From Bacteroidota bacterium (GTDB lineage Bacteria > Bacteroidota > Bacteroidia > Chitinophagales > Chitinophagaceae): DNA of 64,000 nucleotides. The stretch is from NCBI GenBank assembly GCA_030706685.1, contig JAUZOA010000011.1:37030-101029 (forward strand). The letters are read 5' to 3'. The notes beneath the pieces are model-generated. The model saw only the letters and a program-made list of their open reading frames with translations. It did no database searches and was not told the origin of the DNA. Both the position numbers and the translations under genes were made by a program. Below, piece by piece: positions 33,198-40,964 of the stretch; the first letter of the stretch is position 1, and each line of letters opens with the position of its first letter.

Positions 33198-33743
33198 TCA
33201 ATCTTTTCCCTGTAATTTAAACCCAATCCTTGGCCTTGGCTCCTGTGGCGGAGCCAATAATTCTTTTAAAGCTGCAAAGATTGTTTTTATTGCACCGCTG
33301 TTCTGCATCACCTGTTTTTCCAATTGCTCAAGCTTCAGTAAAATGTCTTTATGGGTCAGCAACATCCCGCGAAGCTTTACGAATACATCAATGATCTTTA
33401 TACTCATTTTAATAGCCCGGTCACTTTTTAAAATATTAGCCAGCATCAATACGCCATGTTCTGTAAAAACATACGGAAGATATTTGGAATGGGCCCCTTG
33501 TTTTAAGGTCGCATTTTGCGACCTTAAAATTTCATACTCTTTTTTAGTCAATGTAAACATGTAATGCGGCGGGAAACGGTTACGGTTCCTTTTCACCTGT
33601 TCTTTCAGTCGCCTTGTTTGCACGCCATATAATTCGGCCAGGTCCCGGTCCAACATCACTTTTTGTCCCCGTACCAGGTATATTTTGTCAATTATTTTTT
33701 CTTCTCCCAATGTAAAAGATGACTTTGCTTTTGCCATTTCCAA
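33198..33743 (-). CDS. ORF6N domain protein
   Basis: This 181-residue protein has an ORF6N DNA-binding domain at about 15-105: IDKIYLVRGQKVMLDRDLAE, LYGVQTRRLKEQVKRNRNRF, PYVFTEHGVLMLANIL. A C-terminal coiled coil follows (KDILLKLEQLEKQVMQNSG). ORF6N domains come from phage antirepressor-type proteins and also occur as solitary chromosomal genes in Bacteroidota, often in variable spots. No other phage gene is nearby. Its function here is unknown; a transcription-regulating role is inferred from the domain. It borders the broken M50-like gene, which suggests a site of gene turnover. Confidence 0.85.
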   Translation of the reverse strand: MEMAKAKSSFTLGEEKIIDKIYLVRGQKVMLDRDLAELYGVQTRRLKEQVKRNRNRFPPHYMFTLTKKEYEILRSQNATLKQGAHSKYLPYVFTEHGVLMLANILKSDRAIKMSIKIIDVFVKLRGMLLTHKDILLKLEQLEKQVMQNSGAIKTIFAALKELLAPPQEPRPRIGFKLQGKD

Positions 33744-33861
33744 GATTCATTTTGGCAAAAATAGTCACCCGCTGAGATGGCATATTGCTGAAAATAACCA
33801 TGAAAAACGTTTCTTTCCCGGTAAGTCTTGCCTCAACACAAGTAAAATACTTCAGAGATGA

Positions 33862-35967
33862 TTATTTCTCATTCAACTTTTCTTTCACCACTACCAAATC
33901 TTTTACCTCCACCTGCATCGGCAATAAACCGATTTTTACTACAGCCCGCTTGCCACGCATCTCCATCACTTCTCCTACCTGGTGATTCTGCTTCATCTTT
34001 ACTTTATCCCCTACTTTTATTTCTCCGCCTACCTCCGCGAATTTTGAATCAATCTTTTGCTGCATTTTGCTTACTGCCTTCTGTTCATTCTTTTTAAACA
34101 GGAGCGTGTGCATTTGCCTGATCACTTTATTCTTATCCTCTTCCTTTCTCCATTCGATCAGCAGTTGTTTCAGTTTTCGTTCCATATCTTTCAGGTAAGC
34201 GATCCTTTCCTCCGATACACGGTTCTGTTCCTTTAGTAATTGCAGTTGTTGCTGGTGCTTTTCCTTATTCAAAACCTGCTCCATCTCTTTTCGCAGCCTC
34301 TCATTCTCTCTTACCTGTTGCTGCAATTCTTTTTCTTTCTTTTCAAGATCGCGAAGATCCTGTTCCGTACGATTCAATAGTTTATCCAACCGGTATTGAT
34401 CCTGGTCTACCAGGTCCCTGGCCCTTTGGATCAGGCCTTTATCCAACCCGATTCTTTCAGCAATGGAAAATGTATAAGAACTTCCTGGCTTCCCGACGAT
34501 CAGTTTATAAAGCGGTTGTAAATGCTGCTCATCAAAAGCCATGGCGCCATTGATAATGCCGGGCGTTTTCCCGGCCATTACTTTCAAATTAAGATAATGC
34601 GTTGTTACAATACCCAAAGCATGTTTCCTGGCAAGTTCCTGCAAGATCACTTCGGCAAAAGCGCCGCCTAGATTCGGGTCGCTCCCGCTTCCCAGTTCAT
34701 CAATAAAAAAAAGCGTCTTGCCATTTGCATTCTCCATAAAGTATTTCATATGGATGAGATGGCTGCTGTAAGTACTTAATTCAAATTCCAGGCTCTGGGT
34801 ATCGCCGATATGAATCATCAGTTGCCTGAATATCCCGAACTGCGATGACGGATGCACGGGAACCAGCAAACCACTTTGCAGCATCATTTGCAATAAGCCT
34901 ATCGTTTTCAGGGTAACGGTTTTACCACCCGCATTCGGCCCGCTGATCACCAATATTCTTTTTGATTCATCGAGCGTGACAGAAACCGGGATGGTAGGTT
35001 TATTGGCTTTTTGATTATACAGATACAATAAAGGATGATACGCCTGCACCAAATGGATATGCGCTTTATCCGTTACAGAGGGATATTCGCCTTTTATATC
35101 TGCGGCTAGTTTTGCTTTCGCTCTTATAAAATCATATTCGCCAACAACAGTATGATAGGCCGTAAGCAGTGAAGCATATACAGAAAGCTTCGCTGTCAGT
35201 TCCCGGAGAATCCGGTAAACTTCTTTGCGTTCATCATTTTCCAGTTCATATACCTGGTTATTCAGTTCAATTGTCTCTTCCGGCTCAACGAAAGCGGTTT
35301 TCCGGCTGTCGCTTTCTCCATGAAGTATCCCTTTCACCGTTCTTTTCTGCTCGGCGAATACCGCTACTACTCTTCTGCCGCTCATAAAACTTTCTTCGAT
35401 ATCGGCCAGGTATCCCTGTTTATTGAGCCTGGCTATAATTCTTTCAAAAACTCTCCGCAACTCGTTTCGCTTGCGGTACAAGTTTATACGAATATCTTTT
35501 AGCGTCTCAGAAGCATTGTCTTTTACCTGCGCATCATCATCCAGTACCTCATTGATCATTTCGGCGATAGCTTTTTCATAGTAAGTTCCGGCAATTATTT
35601 TGACCAATGCTTCATAGGCTATTCTCCTTTCGTTATCAAACCAGCGAAATATCCTTTCAATGCTTTCCGCCAGTTTTCTTACCTGCATCAATTGCTCGCC
35701 TCCCAGTACAGCGCCGGGAATTCCCAGTAGTTTGAGCTCATCCGACAGGTTAAGGATATAATCATTGGGGAAATAAATACTATTCTTCAGCAACTGGCTG
35801 TATTCGTGACTCTGCTTCAGTTCGGTATCGATGAATTCCTTTTTGGTATGAATACGGAGTTGCTGAGCCTTGTTTCGGGCGTACTCGGCCTGGCATTGTT
35901 CCGCCAGCAATGACTTTATTTTGTCGAACTCGAGCTGTAAATACGCTGATTCGGGGTAAAGTTTCAT
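33862..35967 (-). CDS. mutS2: MutS2-family ATPase without Smr domain
   Basis: This protein has 701 residues from the ATG at 35967 (MKLYPESAYLQLEFDKIKSL); the frame extends further upstream without matching sequence. It has the MutS2 core and clamp, the Walker A loop VISGPNAGGKTVTLKTIGLL (about 340-359), the Walker B FFIDELGSGSDPNLGGAFAE, the THYLNLK signature and the long coiled coil (about 525-620). A short KOW-like beta region (VGDKVKMKQNHQVGEV) ends the protein. Canonical MutS2 continues with an Smr nuclease domain, and none is present here. MutS2 proteins act on branched DNA or collided ribosomes; the lack of Smr argues against nuclease activity. Confidence 0.88.
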   Translation of the reverse strand: MKLYPESAYLQLEFDKIKSLLAEQCQAEYARNKAQQLRIHTKKEFIDTELKQSHEYSQLLKNSIYFPNDYILNLSDELKLLGIPGAVLGGEQLMQVRKLAESIERIFRWFDNERRIAYEALVKIIAGTYYEKAIAEMINEVLDDDAQVKDNASETLKDIRINLYRKRNELRRVFERIIARLNKQGYLADIEESFMSGRRVVAVFAEQKRTVKGILHGESDSRKTAFVEPEETIELNNQVYELENDERKEVYRILRELTAKLSVYASLLTAYHTVVGEYDFIRAKAKLAADIKGEYPSVTDKAHIHLVQAYHPLLYLYNQKANKPTIPVSVTLDESKRILVISGPNAGGKTVTLKTIGLLQMMLQSGLLVPVHPSSQFGIFRQLMIHIGDTQSLEFELSTYSSHLIHMKYFMENANGKTLFFIDELGSGSDPNLGGAFAEVILQELARKHALGIVTTHYLNLKVMAGKTPGIINGAMAFDEQHLQPLYKLIVGKPGSSYTFSIAERIGLDKGLIQRARDLVDQDQYRLDKLLNRTEQDLRDLEKKEKELQQQVRENERLRKEMEQVLNKEKHQQQLQLLKEQNRVSEERIAYLKDMERKLKQLLIEWRKEEDKNKVIRQMHTLLFKKNEQKAVSKMQQKIDSKFAEVGGEIKVGDKVKMKQNHQVGEVMEMRGKRAVVKIGLLPMQVEVKDLVVVKEKLNEK

Positions 35968-36020
35968 ATTGATTGACAAAACTAATTCACTCCGGCCATG
36001 TTCGGCATCATAAAGACATT

Positions 36021-36524
36021 TTATTGATCGCCTAATTTTTCTACCATTTCCGGTTTTGCAGCCCGGTTTCTCCTGATCATATGGACGGCATCTGTTGAAA
36101 ATGCAATTTGAAGCAAAACGTACGCCAGCAACAACCACGATGAGACATCGTGCAGCGGGCCTGCGAGGTAACTTAGTACCGGCATACCCCGGGTCAATAT
36201 ATAAATACCGAAGAATGATGATGCAATGGTAAGCTGTACAGCGATGACAAGCAGGGTAACCAGAAATAAGCCGAATGGGAAATATAAGTTAGTGATCCGC
36301 CTGTTATTCACGTCGTTTTTCCGGAGACGGTAATAAAAATAAAAAGGCACAATTAATAGTATCAGCAGGAAGCCGGTCAATTGAAACTGAACAAGCCAGT
36401 AGCCATCATCGTCCAGGATACTAACGGGAATGCCGCAACTGATCACGTAAAGATCACATGCCCATAAAACTATAACCGGAATCAGCACCCATAAATTTTC
36501 AAATCGCGACAACTTCCTGATCAT
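36021..36524 (-). CDS. hypothetical four-helix membrane protein
   Basis: This protein has 167 residues from the ATG at 36524. Four hydrophobic segments are seen: about 11-30 (LWVLIPVIVLWACDLYVIS), 45-66 (FQLTGFLLILLIVPFYFYY), 82-110 and 125-145 (SSWLLLAYVLLQIAFST). A basic tail follows. I recognise no family. It lies 53 bp upstream of mutS2 on the same strand and may be co-transcribed. It is divergent from msrA. Confidence 0.65.
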   Translation of the reverse strand: MIRKLSRFENLWVLIPVIVLWACDLYVISCGIPVSILDDDGYWLVQFQLTGFLLILLIVPFYFYYRLRKNDVNNRRITNLYFPFGLFLVTLLVIAVQLTIASSFFGIYILTRGMPVLSYLAGPLHDVSSWLLLAYVLLQIAFSTDAVHMIRRNRAAKPEMVEKLGDQ

Positions 36525-36682
36525 TATTGAAAAGATTAAACTTTTTATCTGTGTTAATGTTATTGTTTCATCTCCATTCGTTAAGAAATTCAAAAAACGC
36601 CATCCTTGTCAGGCAACTTACAAAATTCCTTTATTGGATAGGTTTAAATTGCATGAAATTTATAACCGCTATATTTAAATAC

Positions 36683-37351
36683 ATGAGCCTGGATAAAGCG
36701 TGGAGTTTTACAGTTTTGATGATCGTCGCACTTTGTTCCTGTGCAGAACAATCATCTAATACTACTAACTCAAATAATAACAATACAATTATGAGCAATA
36801 CAACAACAAGCGGTACTGATACCGCTACCTTTGCGAATGGATGCTTTTGGTGTACAGAAGCCATCTTTGAACAATTGGAGGGCGTGATCAGTGCCACATC
36901 CGGGTATTCAGGCGGCAGCGTGTCCAACCCTACTTACAAACAGGTTTGTACAGGAGAAACCGGCCATGCTGAATGTTTACAAATTGTTTATGATCCTAAA
37001 AAGATCAGTTTTGACGAATTACTGGAAGTTTTCTGGCAAACACACGATCCCACTACCCTGAACAGGCAGGGGAATGATACCGGTACACAATACCGCAGCG
37101 GTATTTTTTATCACAATGAAGAGCAAAAACAAAAAGCGGAAAAATATAAAGCGGAACTGGATAAAAGCGGTGCTTTCGATAAACCGATCGTAACGGAGAT
37201 TACTCCTTTTACCAAATTTTATCCTGCTGAAAATTATCACCAGCAATATTTTGATAATAATGAAGGCAGCAACCCTTATTGCCGGATCGTAATAAGACCT
37301 AAAGTGGATAAATTCAGGAAAGTATTTAAGAATAAACTGAAAGAGCATTAA
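36683..37351 (+). CDS. msrA: peptide-methionine (S)-S-oxide reductase MsrA, lipoprotein
   Basis: This protein has 222 residues from the ATG at 36683. The first 20 form a lipoprotein signal ending VALCSC, so the enzyme is probably lipidated and faces the periplasm, followed by an Asn/Ser/Thr-rich linker. The MsrA domain has GCFWCTEAIFE (catalytic Cys54), GYSGGSVSNPTYKQVCTGET, the GHAECLQIVYDP strand, and FWQTHDPTTLNRQGNDTGTQ followed by YRS. It repairs oxidised methionine in envelope proteins. No MsrB is fused or adjacent. Longer starts at 36527 or 36653 are possible, but they would bury the signal peptide. Confidence 0.9.
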   Translation: MSLDKAWSFTVLMIVALCSCAEQSSNTTNSNNNNTIMSNTTTSGTDTATFANGCFWCTEAIFEQLEGVISATSGYSGGSVSNPTYKQVCTGETGHAECLQIVYDPKKISFDELLEVFWQTHDPTTLNRQGNDTGTQYRSGIFYHNEEQKQKAEKYKAELDKSGAFDKPIVTEITPFTKFYPAENYHQQYFDNNEGSNPYCRIVIRPKVDKFRKVFKNKLKEH

Positions 37352-37428
37352 TACAGCGTATCCTATCAAAGAGACAGAAAAACGGGTCATTAAAAATGAA
37401 ATGATTTTATGGCCATTCAGAAAAAATT

Positions 37429-37468
37429 CTTTCCGGCTTCCCGTCTTTCTGTCTTCTCCCCTTGCATT
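37429..37468. repeat. 8-bp-period array between msrA and a beta-barrel gene
   Basis: Five 8-mers each starting CTT (CTTTCCGG at 37429, CTTTCTGT at 37445) resemble the array at 7104-7147 in word and period. It is the clearest case of two arrays in this window sharing the same word. Confidence 0.6.
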
Positions 37469-37508
37469 TATATCGTCCCTTTCATTTTTCTTATAGTAAC
37501 TTCATCCT

Positions 37509-38204
37509 ATGAGAACCTGGATGATTATTTTCCTGATTATGGGTTTCGCTTCTCCGGTCATTTGTCAAAAAACAATAACTACGGTCAGCATTCAATTGAA
37601 TTTCCCCCAGGGAGAATACAAATCTACCTATCCAAAGACAGGGGCAGGCATCCGGTGGAGTGTACTTCACCGCTTTCACGAGGATGACGCACTGAGTATC
37701 GGCGGAGAGCTGGGCTATCTTACAACTGCGAGCAGCGCTAGAAATTTTGATATCTTCTATCTTGGCTATTATGACCGCTACCGGATAACCGCTTCTAATA
37801 ATGTATTATCACTGGCATTCAAAACAAGAGCCGATCTTACCCCATCTCATGAAGCAGTACAATTATTTATTGACGGGACTATCGGTACCAATTTATTTTT
37901 TTCTTCCGTAGATGTCTCCAGGGAAACTTTTTTCGGGAATTCACAATATACCAGCGGGAACAGCACCAAAGGCTATTGGTCACTTATCTTTGGACCAGGG
38001 ATAGGAATAGAGATACCTCTTGGCAAACGCAAGGCAATAGCGCTGTCATTCAAAGGCTCCTGGCTATTCGGAACAAATACCAAATACCTGACTGATCCTT
38101 ATATTGATAACAACGGCGATGTCTATTTCACGCAGCGGGAATCAAAAACGAGCATGATAATAGCTGAAGCAGGTGTACGTTTTGGTATCTTCAAAAACAA
38201 TTGA
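37509..38204 (+). CDS. outer-membrane beta-barrel protein
   Basis: This 231-residue protein has a signal peptide ending SPVICQ. The mature part is a succession of short amphipathic strands with aromatic ends (TTVSIQLNFPQGEYK, GAGIRWSVLHRF, LSIGGELGYLT, SLIFGPGIGIEIPLGKR, IAEAGVRFGIFKNN). That pattern is typical of small OMP-beta-barrel (PorT-like or OmpW-like) proteins of Bacteroidota. The function is unknown. It stands alone between msrA and a gene-poor region. Confidence 0.72.
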   Translation: MRTWMIIFLIMGFASPVICQKTITTVSIQLNFPQGEYKSTYPKTGAGIRWSVLHRFHEDDALSIGGELGYLTTASSARNFDIFYLGYYDRYRITASNNVLSLAFKTRADLTPSHEAVQLFIDGTIGTNLFFSSVDVSRETFFGNSQYTSGNSTKGYWSLIFGPGIGIEIPLGKRKAIALSFKGSWLFGTNTKYLTDPYIDNNGDVYFTQRESKTSMIIAEAGVRFGIFKNN

Positions 38205-38545
38205 ACAGGGTCACAGCCTGGGCTGACCAAAAACAAGAATGGAGTAAAGGCTAATAAGAATGAACAAGATTATTCTTATGACCAGAAGATGGGTACCATT
38301 AGTTTTCATAGTACGTTCTTTAAGGTTGTCAGATTGGGTACAATGGTTCTTTACAGGATTAGCCTCGGAGGTCGATACAAAAGATAATGGACGGGATAGC
38401 TTCGTGATGAGTATAAAGTCTGGCATCGTAAAAAAACTATCCGGAACTTTAAAAATAGAAACAGTTTTTTTAAAATGCAAGCCGGCTACTATCTCCAAAA
38501 GCCTCTTGCTGAACCAATTCTATGCAAGTCAGCAGGTTATGCTCT

Positions 38546-38569
38546 AAAATATTTTTCAGAAATTACGGT
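38546..38569 (+). repeat. 24-bp direct repeat, copy 1
   Basis: The copy begins AAAATATTTTTCAGAAATT and ends in ACGGT. The second copy at 40785-40809 differs by one extra T. The two flank the T9SS cargo gene at a distance of about 2.2 kb. Confidence 0.6.
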
Positions 38570-38777
38570 TGTTGATAGGGATTTTACGAAATTCGGACAA
38601 GTCCCGGATACATAATTTCAATCTCCCGGGTTGATTTGGGATACGCCGGATTGCCCCAAAAATATTATTCGCAAAATTCTTTCCCGGCTAATTAATCTCC
38701 CCCGGAATAACCGCGACCATTATTCTGGGTGTACTCATGCCGGGAGCAGGGAGATAGCATTGCAGATACGGTATAGC

Positions 38778-38899
38778 AGTTATATGGTAGCGTGTAATAG
38801 CGCTGTAGCGCCATACTGATAGCAGGATTACTGCGCTTATGTAGCAGGGCATTTCTCAGGTTTATTGCGCTTTAAATGCGCTTATACTGCACTTATGAA
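38778..38899. repeat. 11-bp-period degenerate array
   Basis: About eleven 11-mers run in near-perfect register, most starting GCG or GCA: GCGCTTATGTA (38833), GCGCTTTAAAT (38867), GCGCTTATACT (38878) and GCACTTATGAA (38889). One single-base slip occurs near 38866. This is the second of three 11-bp arrays in gene-free gaps. Confidence 0.6.
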
Positions 38900-39118
38900 A
38901 AGGGCAACTTCGGCAGTCACCGGTGCCTGGCGCACCAGCAAGGAAACAGATAATAGGGAAGATAAATAACGATCCCCTCTTTTATTTATATTTCTGATTT
39001 AACGCTTTTGGGAGATAAAGAGATCAGTGAACAAGCATTTTTTTTCGGGAGCATTCTGCAAGAAAACACTTTGCGACTGATGCCCTGAGGGAAGTGAAGA
39101 TATCCATCCGCCTTGCGA

Positions 39119-39142
39119 ACTATTAAACTATTAAACTATTAA
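39119..39142. repeat. perfect 8-bp tandem repeat (three copies)
   Basis: ACTATTAA is repeated three times without a mismatch in a gene-free region. It is the only perfect array of this type that I found. Confidence 0.7.
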
Positions 39143-39310
39143 AGGCCTCATTGACTGCGCAGCCGGGCTTCATTGTTTTCTGCCCGATTGATTGGTGGCC
39201 GGTGGAAGAAACCCGGTTGTTTCACTCCGTTATATGTTGTAAAAAACATTCCACACAGACACTGACATAATAAGAGCCAGGCAGGCTTTCGTTTTTGAAT
39301 GAACCTTGCC

Positions 39311-40567
39311 TTATTGAACAATAATTTGTTTCGCTGATTTCTGGCGGGCCGTATTTACCGAAATGATGTAATTGCCTTTGCTGAACCGGTCAAAGCCTGA
39401 TAATTGAATACTGTTTGTTCCTTCCTGCAATAAAACGTTCTGCTGTTTTACTTGTCGTCCATTCATATCGGTTACAAAGATCACGGCGTTTTGTTTTTCC
39501 TGCGAACTGTAATTTATTGTTGTAGCTGATTGTACTAATGAAGGGTATACGGCAAGCGTGTTTACAGCTGATTCCTGGTTTTGAAAATGCAGGATATTAC
39601 TGTATTGGATTTTACCATCACTGCTTGTTATCTTCAAACGATAATAAACAGGTCCGTCTGTCCCTTTATCATCAGCATAACTAAAATCCTTTTGAGTATT
39701 ACCATTAAGATTCACCCAGAATTCCGCTATTTCCTGGAATGTATTCCCTGTATTACTTTTTTCCAGTACAATATTATTGGCAGTATTACCTCCTGTGAGT
39801 GTCCATTTAAGTTTTGCCTTACTATCAGCAGCCACTCCGCTGAAAGAGGAAAGATTAGAAACAGATAAAACGGCTCCCTGGGGGTAATTAAATTTTTTGA
39901 AGTACAGGCTTGCATAACGGGTACTTTGACCATTTAACAGGCTATTGGCCCCTGCCCGGTAAATGAACGAGGTTACATTGACATTAGATACCGAGAACAT
40001 CACTTCTTTAGCAGCTGTATCCACCAATGCACCAAATAAGATGCCTGTAAGATTGGTTCCGTCAAATGCTGTACCGTTCTGTGAGATCGTAAGCTGGCTA
40101 CCCAGTGTATTAAATGTACATACACCGCCTCCCATATCAACCCTGTTAAATTCCTTTAATGTCAGGGCGCCTGCAGTGCTCCCGTCAATATCCAGAGCGC
40201 TGACATCTACCATTGGTTGTAAAACAGGTGTGTTGGTACCAGCCAGTACGAATGTTATCAGGAATTCAAAATAGGAATTAGACGCCGAACCGATTTTATA
40301 TTCCGGTTGAAACGCCTCATCATATCCATCAATTGTACGGTCAATATTCTGAAGAGTTATAGTACCCACTTTATTCTGGATTTTCACCAGGGCATCAACG
40401 CCTGTATTCACATTGGGAAAACGGTAAACAGCATTTACCTGGCCACCCGTACCTGAAATAAGAGTGGGGGTTTTAAATTTATATATGGGTGCTTGTGATC
40501 TTGCGCCAACACTGAAAAACAGGATCAAAAAGAAAAGGGCGCCAGCAAGAATAGAATTCGTTTTCAT
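39311..40567 (-). CDS. T9SS cargo protein with cohesin-like domain
   Basis: This 418-residue protein has a signal peptide ending GARSQ. Residues about 45-225 form a beta-sandwich of the cohesin/dockerin-associated type (VNAVYRFPNVNTGVDALVKI, FLITFVLAGTNTPVLQP). A fibronectin-III-like domain follows (KLKWTLTGGNTANNIVLEKS, then DGPVYYRLKITSSDGKIQYS). The C-terminal 80 residues are a type A T9SS sorting domain (LAVYPSLVQSATTIN, GRQVKQQNVLL, GNYIISVNT). The sorting domain is removed as the protein is secreted and attached to the cell surface. No catalytic motif is visible, so an adhesion or scaffold role is possible. Confidence 0.82.
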   Translation of the reverse strand: MKTNSILAGALFFLILFFSVGARSQAPIYKFKTPTLISGTGGQVNAVYRFPNVNTGVDALVKIQNKVGTITLQNIDRTIDGYDEAFQPEYKIGSASNSYFEFLITFVLAGTNTPVLQPMVDVSALDIDGSTAGALTLKEFNRVDMGGGVCTFNTLGSQLTISQNGTAFDGTNLTGILFGALVDTAAKEVMFSVSNVNVTSFIYRAGANSLLNGQSTRYASLYFKKFNYPQGAVLSVSNLSSFSGVAADSKAKLKWTLTGGNTANNIVLEKSNTGNTFQEIAEFWVNLNGNTQKDFSYADDKGTDGPVYYRLKITSSDGKIQYSNILHFQNQESAVNTLAVYPSLVQSATTINYSSQEKQNAVIFVTDMNGRQVKQQNVLLQEGTNSIQLSGFDRFSKGNYIISVNTARQKSAKQIIVQ

Positions 40568-40964
40568 AAGTACGGGTGTTTTTTAAAGGGTCTCAGATTA
40601 AGAGTTAGTTACTTATTTGGGTTCTTCCGTCGCACTTTTTCTAATGACATTCGGATGATACCGGCGTAAAACAACTAACTTGACGGTGTGAAAATATATA
40701 GGGGTTTTCGATTATGCAAGCCTAAGGCGTCTTCCTGATCGCGGCACTATAGACAAGCCTATACGGTTCAAGAGCTTAGAGATCAAAATATTTTTTCAGA
40801 AATTACGGTATTTACTTATAAATAGCGCGTATTAGTACGTTAAATTACTAGTATTATGTGCAGTGGTTTATCATCGGCCCAATGAGATTTACCTGAATTT
40901 TGCCTGAACTTTTTACTTCCTTATCCTGGTTCCCTGCAAGAAAGGCAGTACCGGATAGGATTAT
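40568..40964. other. gene-free stretch
   Basis: This AT-rich spacer between two minus-strand genes holds the second 24-bp direct repeat. I see no coding frame. The part near 40568-40640 presumably contains the promoter of the T9SS cargo gene. Confidence 0.45.
40785..40809 (+). repeat. 24-bp direct repeat, copy 2
   Basis: Same orientation and almost the same sequence as 38546-38569, with one additional T in the T-run. Confidence 0.6.

Larger units (their letters stand above)
38205..39310. other. 1.1-kb gene-poor region
   Basis: I see no intact gene. A minus-strand frame (38211-38498) ends in a signal-peptide-like stretch (LLVIRIILFILISLYSILVF followed by GQ) and then stops, so it may be a scrap of an exported protein. 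The stretch also carries one copy of a 24-bp direct repeat, an 11-bp periodic array and an 8-bp array, listed separately. Confidence 0.5.

Noticed and set aside
38211..38498. 95-residue minus-strand reading frame as a gene
   Set aside because: Only a signal-peptide-like stretch at its C-terminal end is notable and a stop follows at once; there is no supported mature protein.
38546..40809. Insertion sequence bounded by the 24-bp direct repeats
   Set aside because: The enclosed gene is a T9SS cargo protein, not a transposase, and no terminal inverted repeats are visible.
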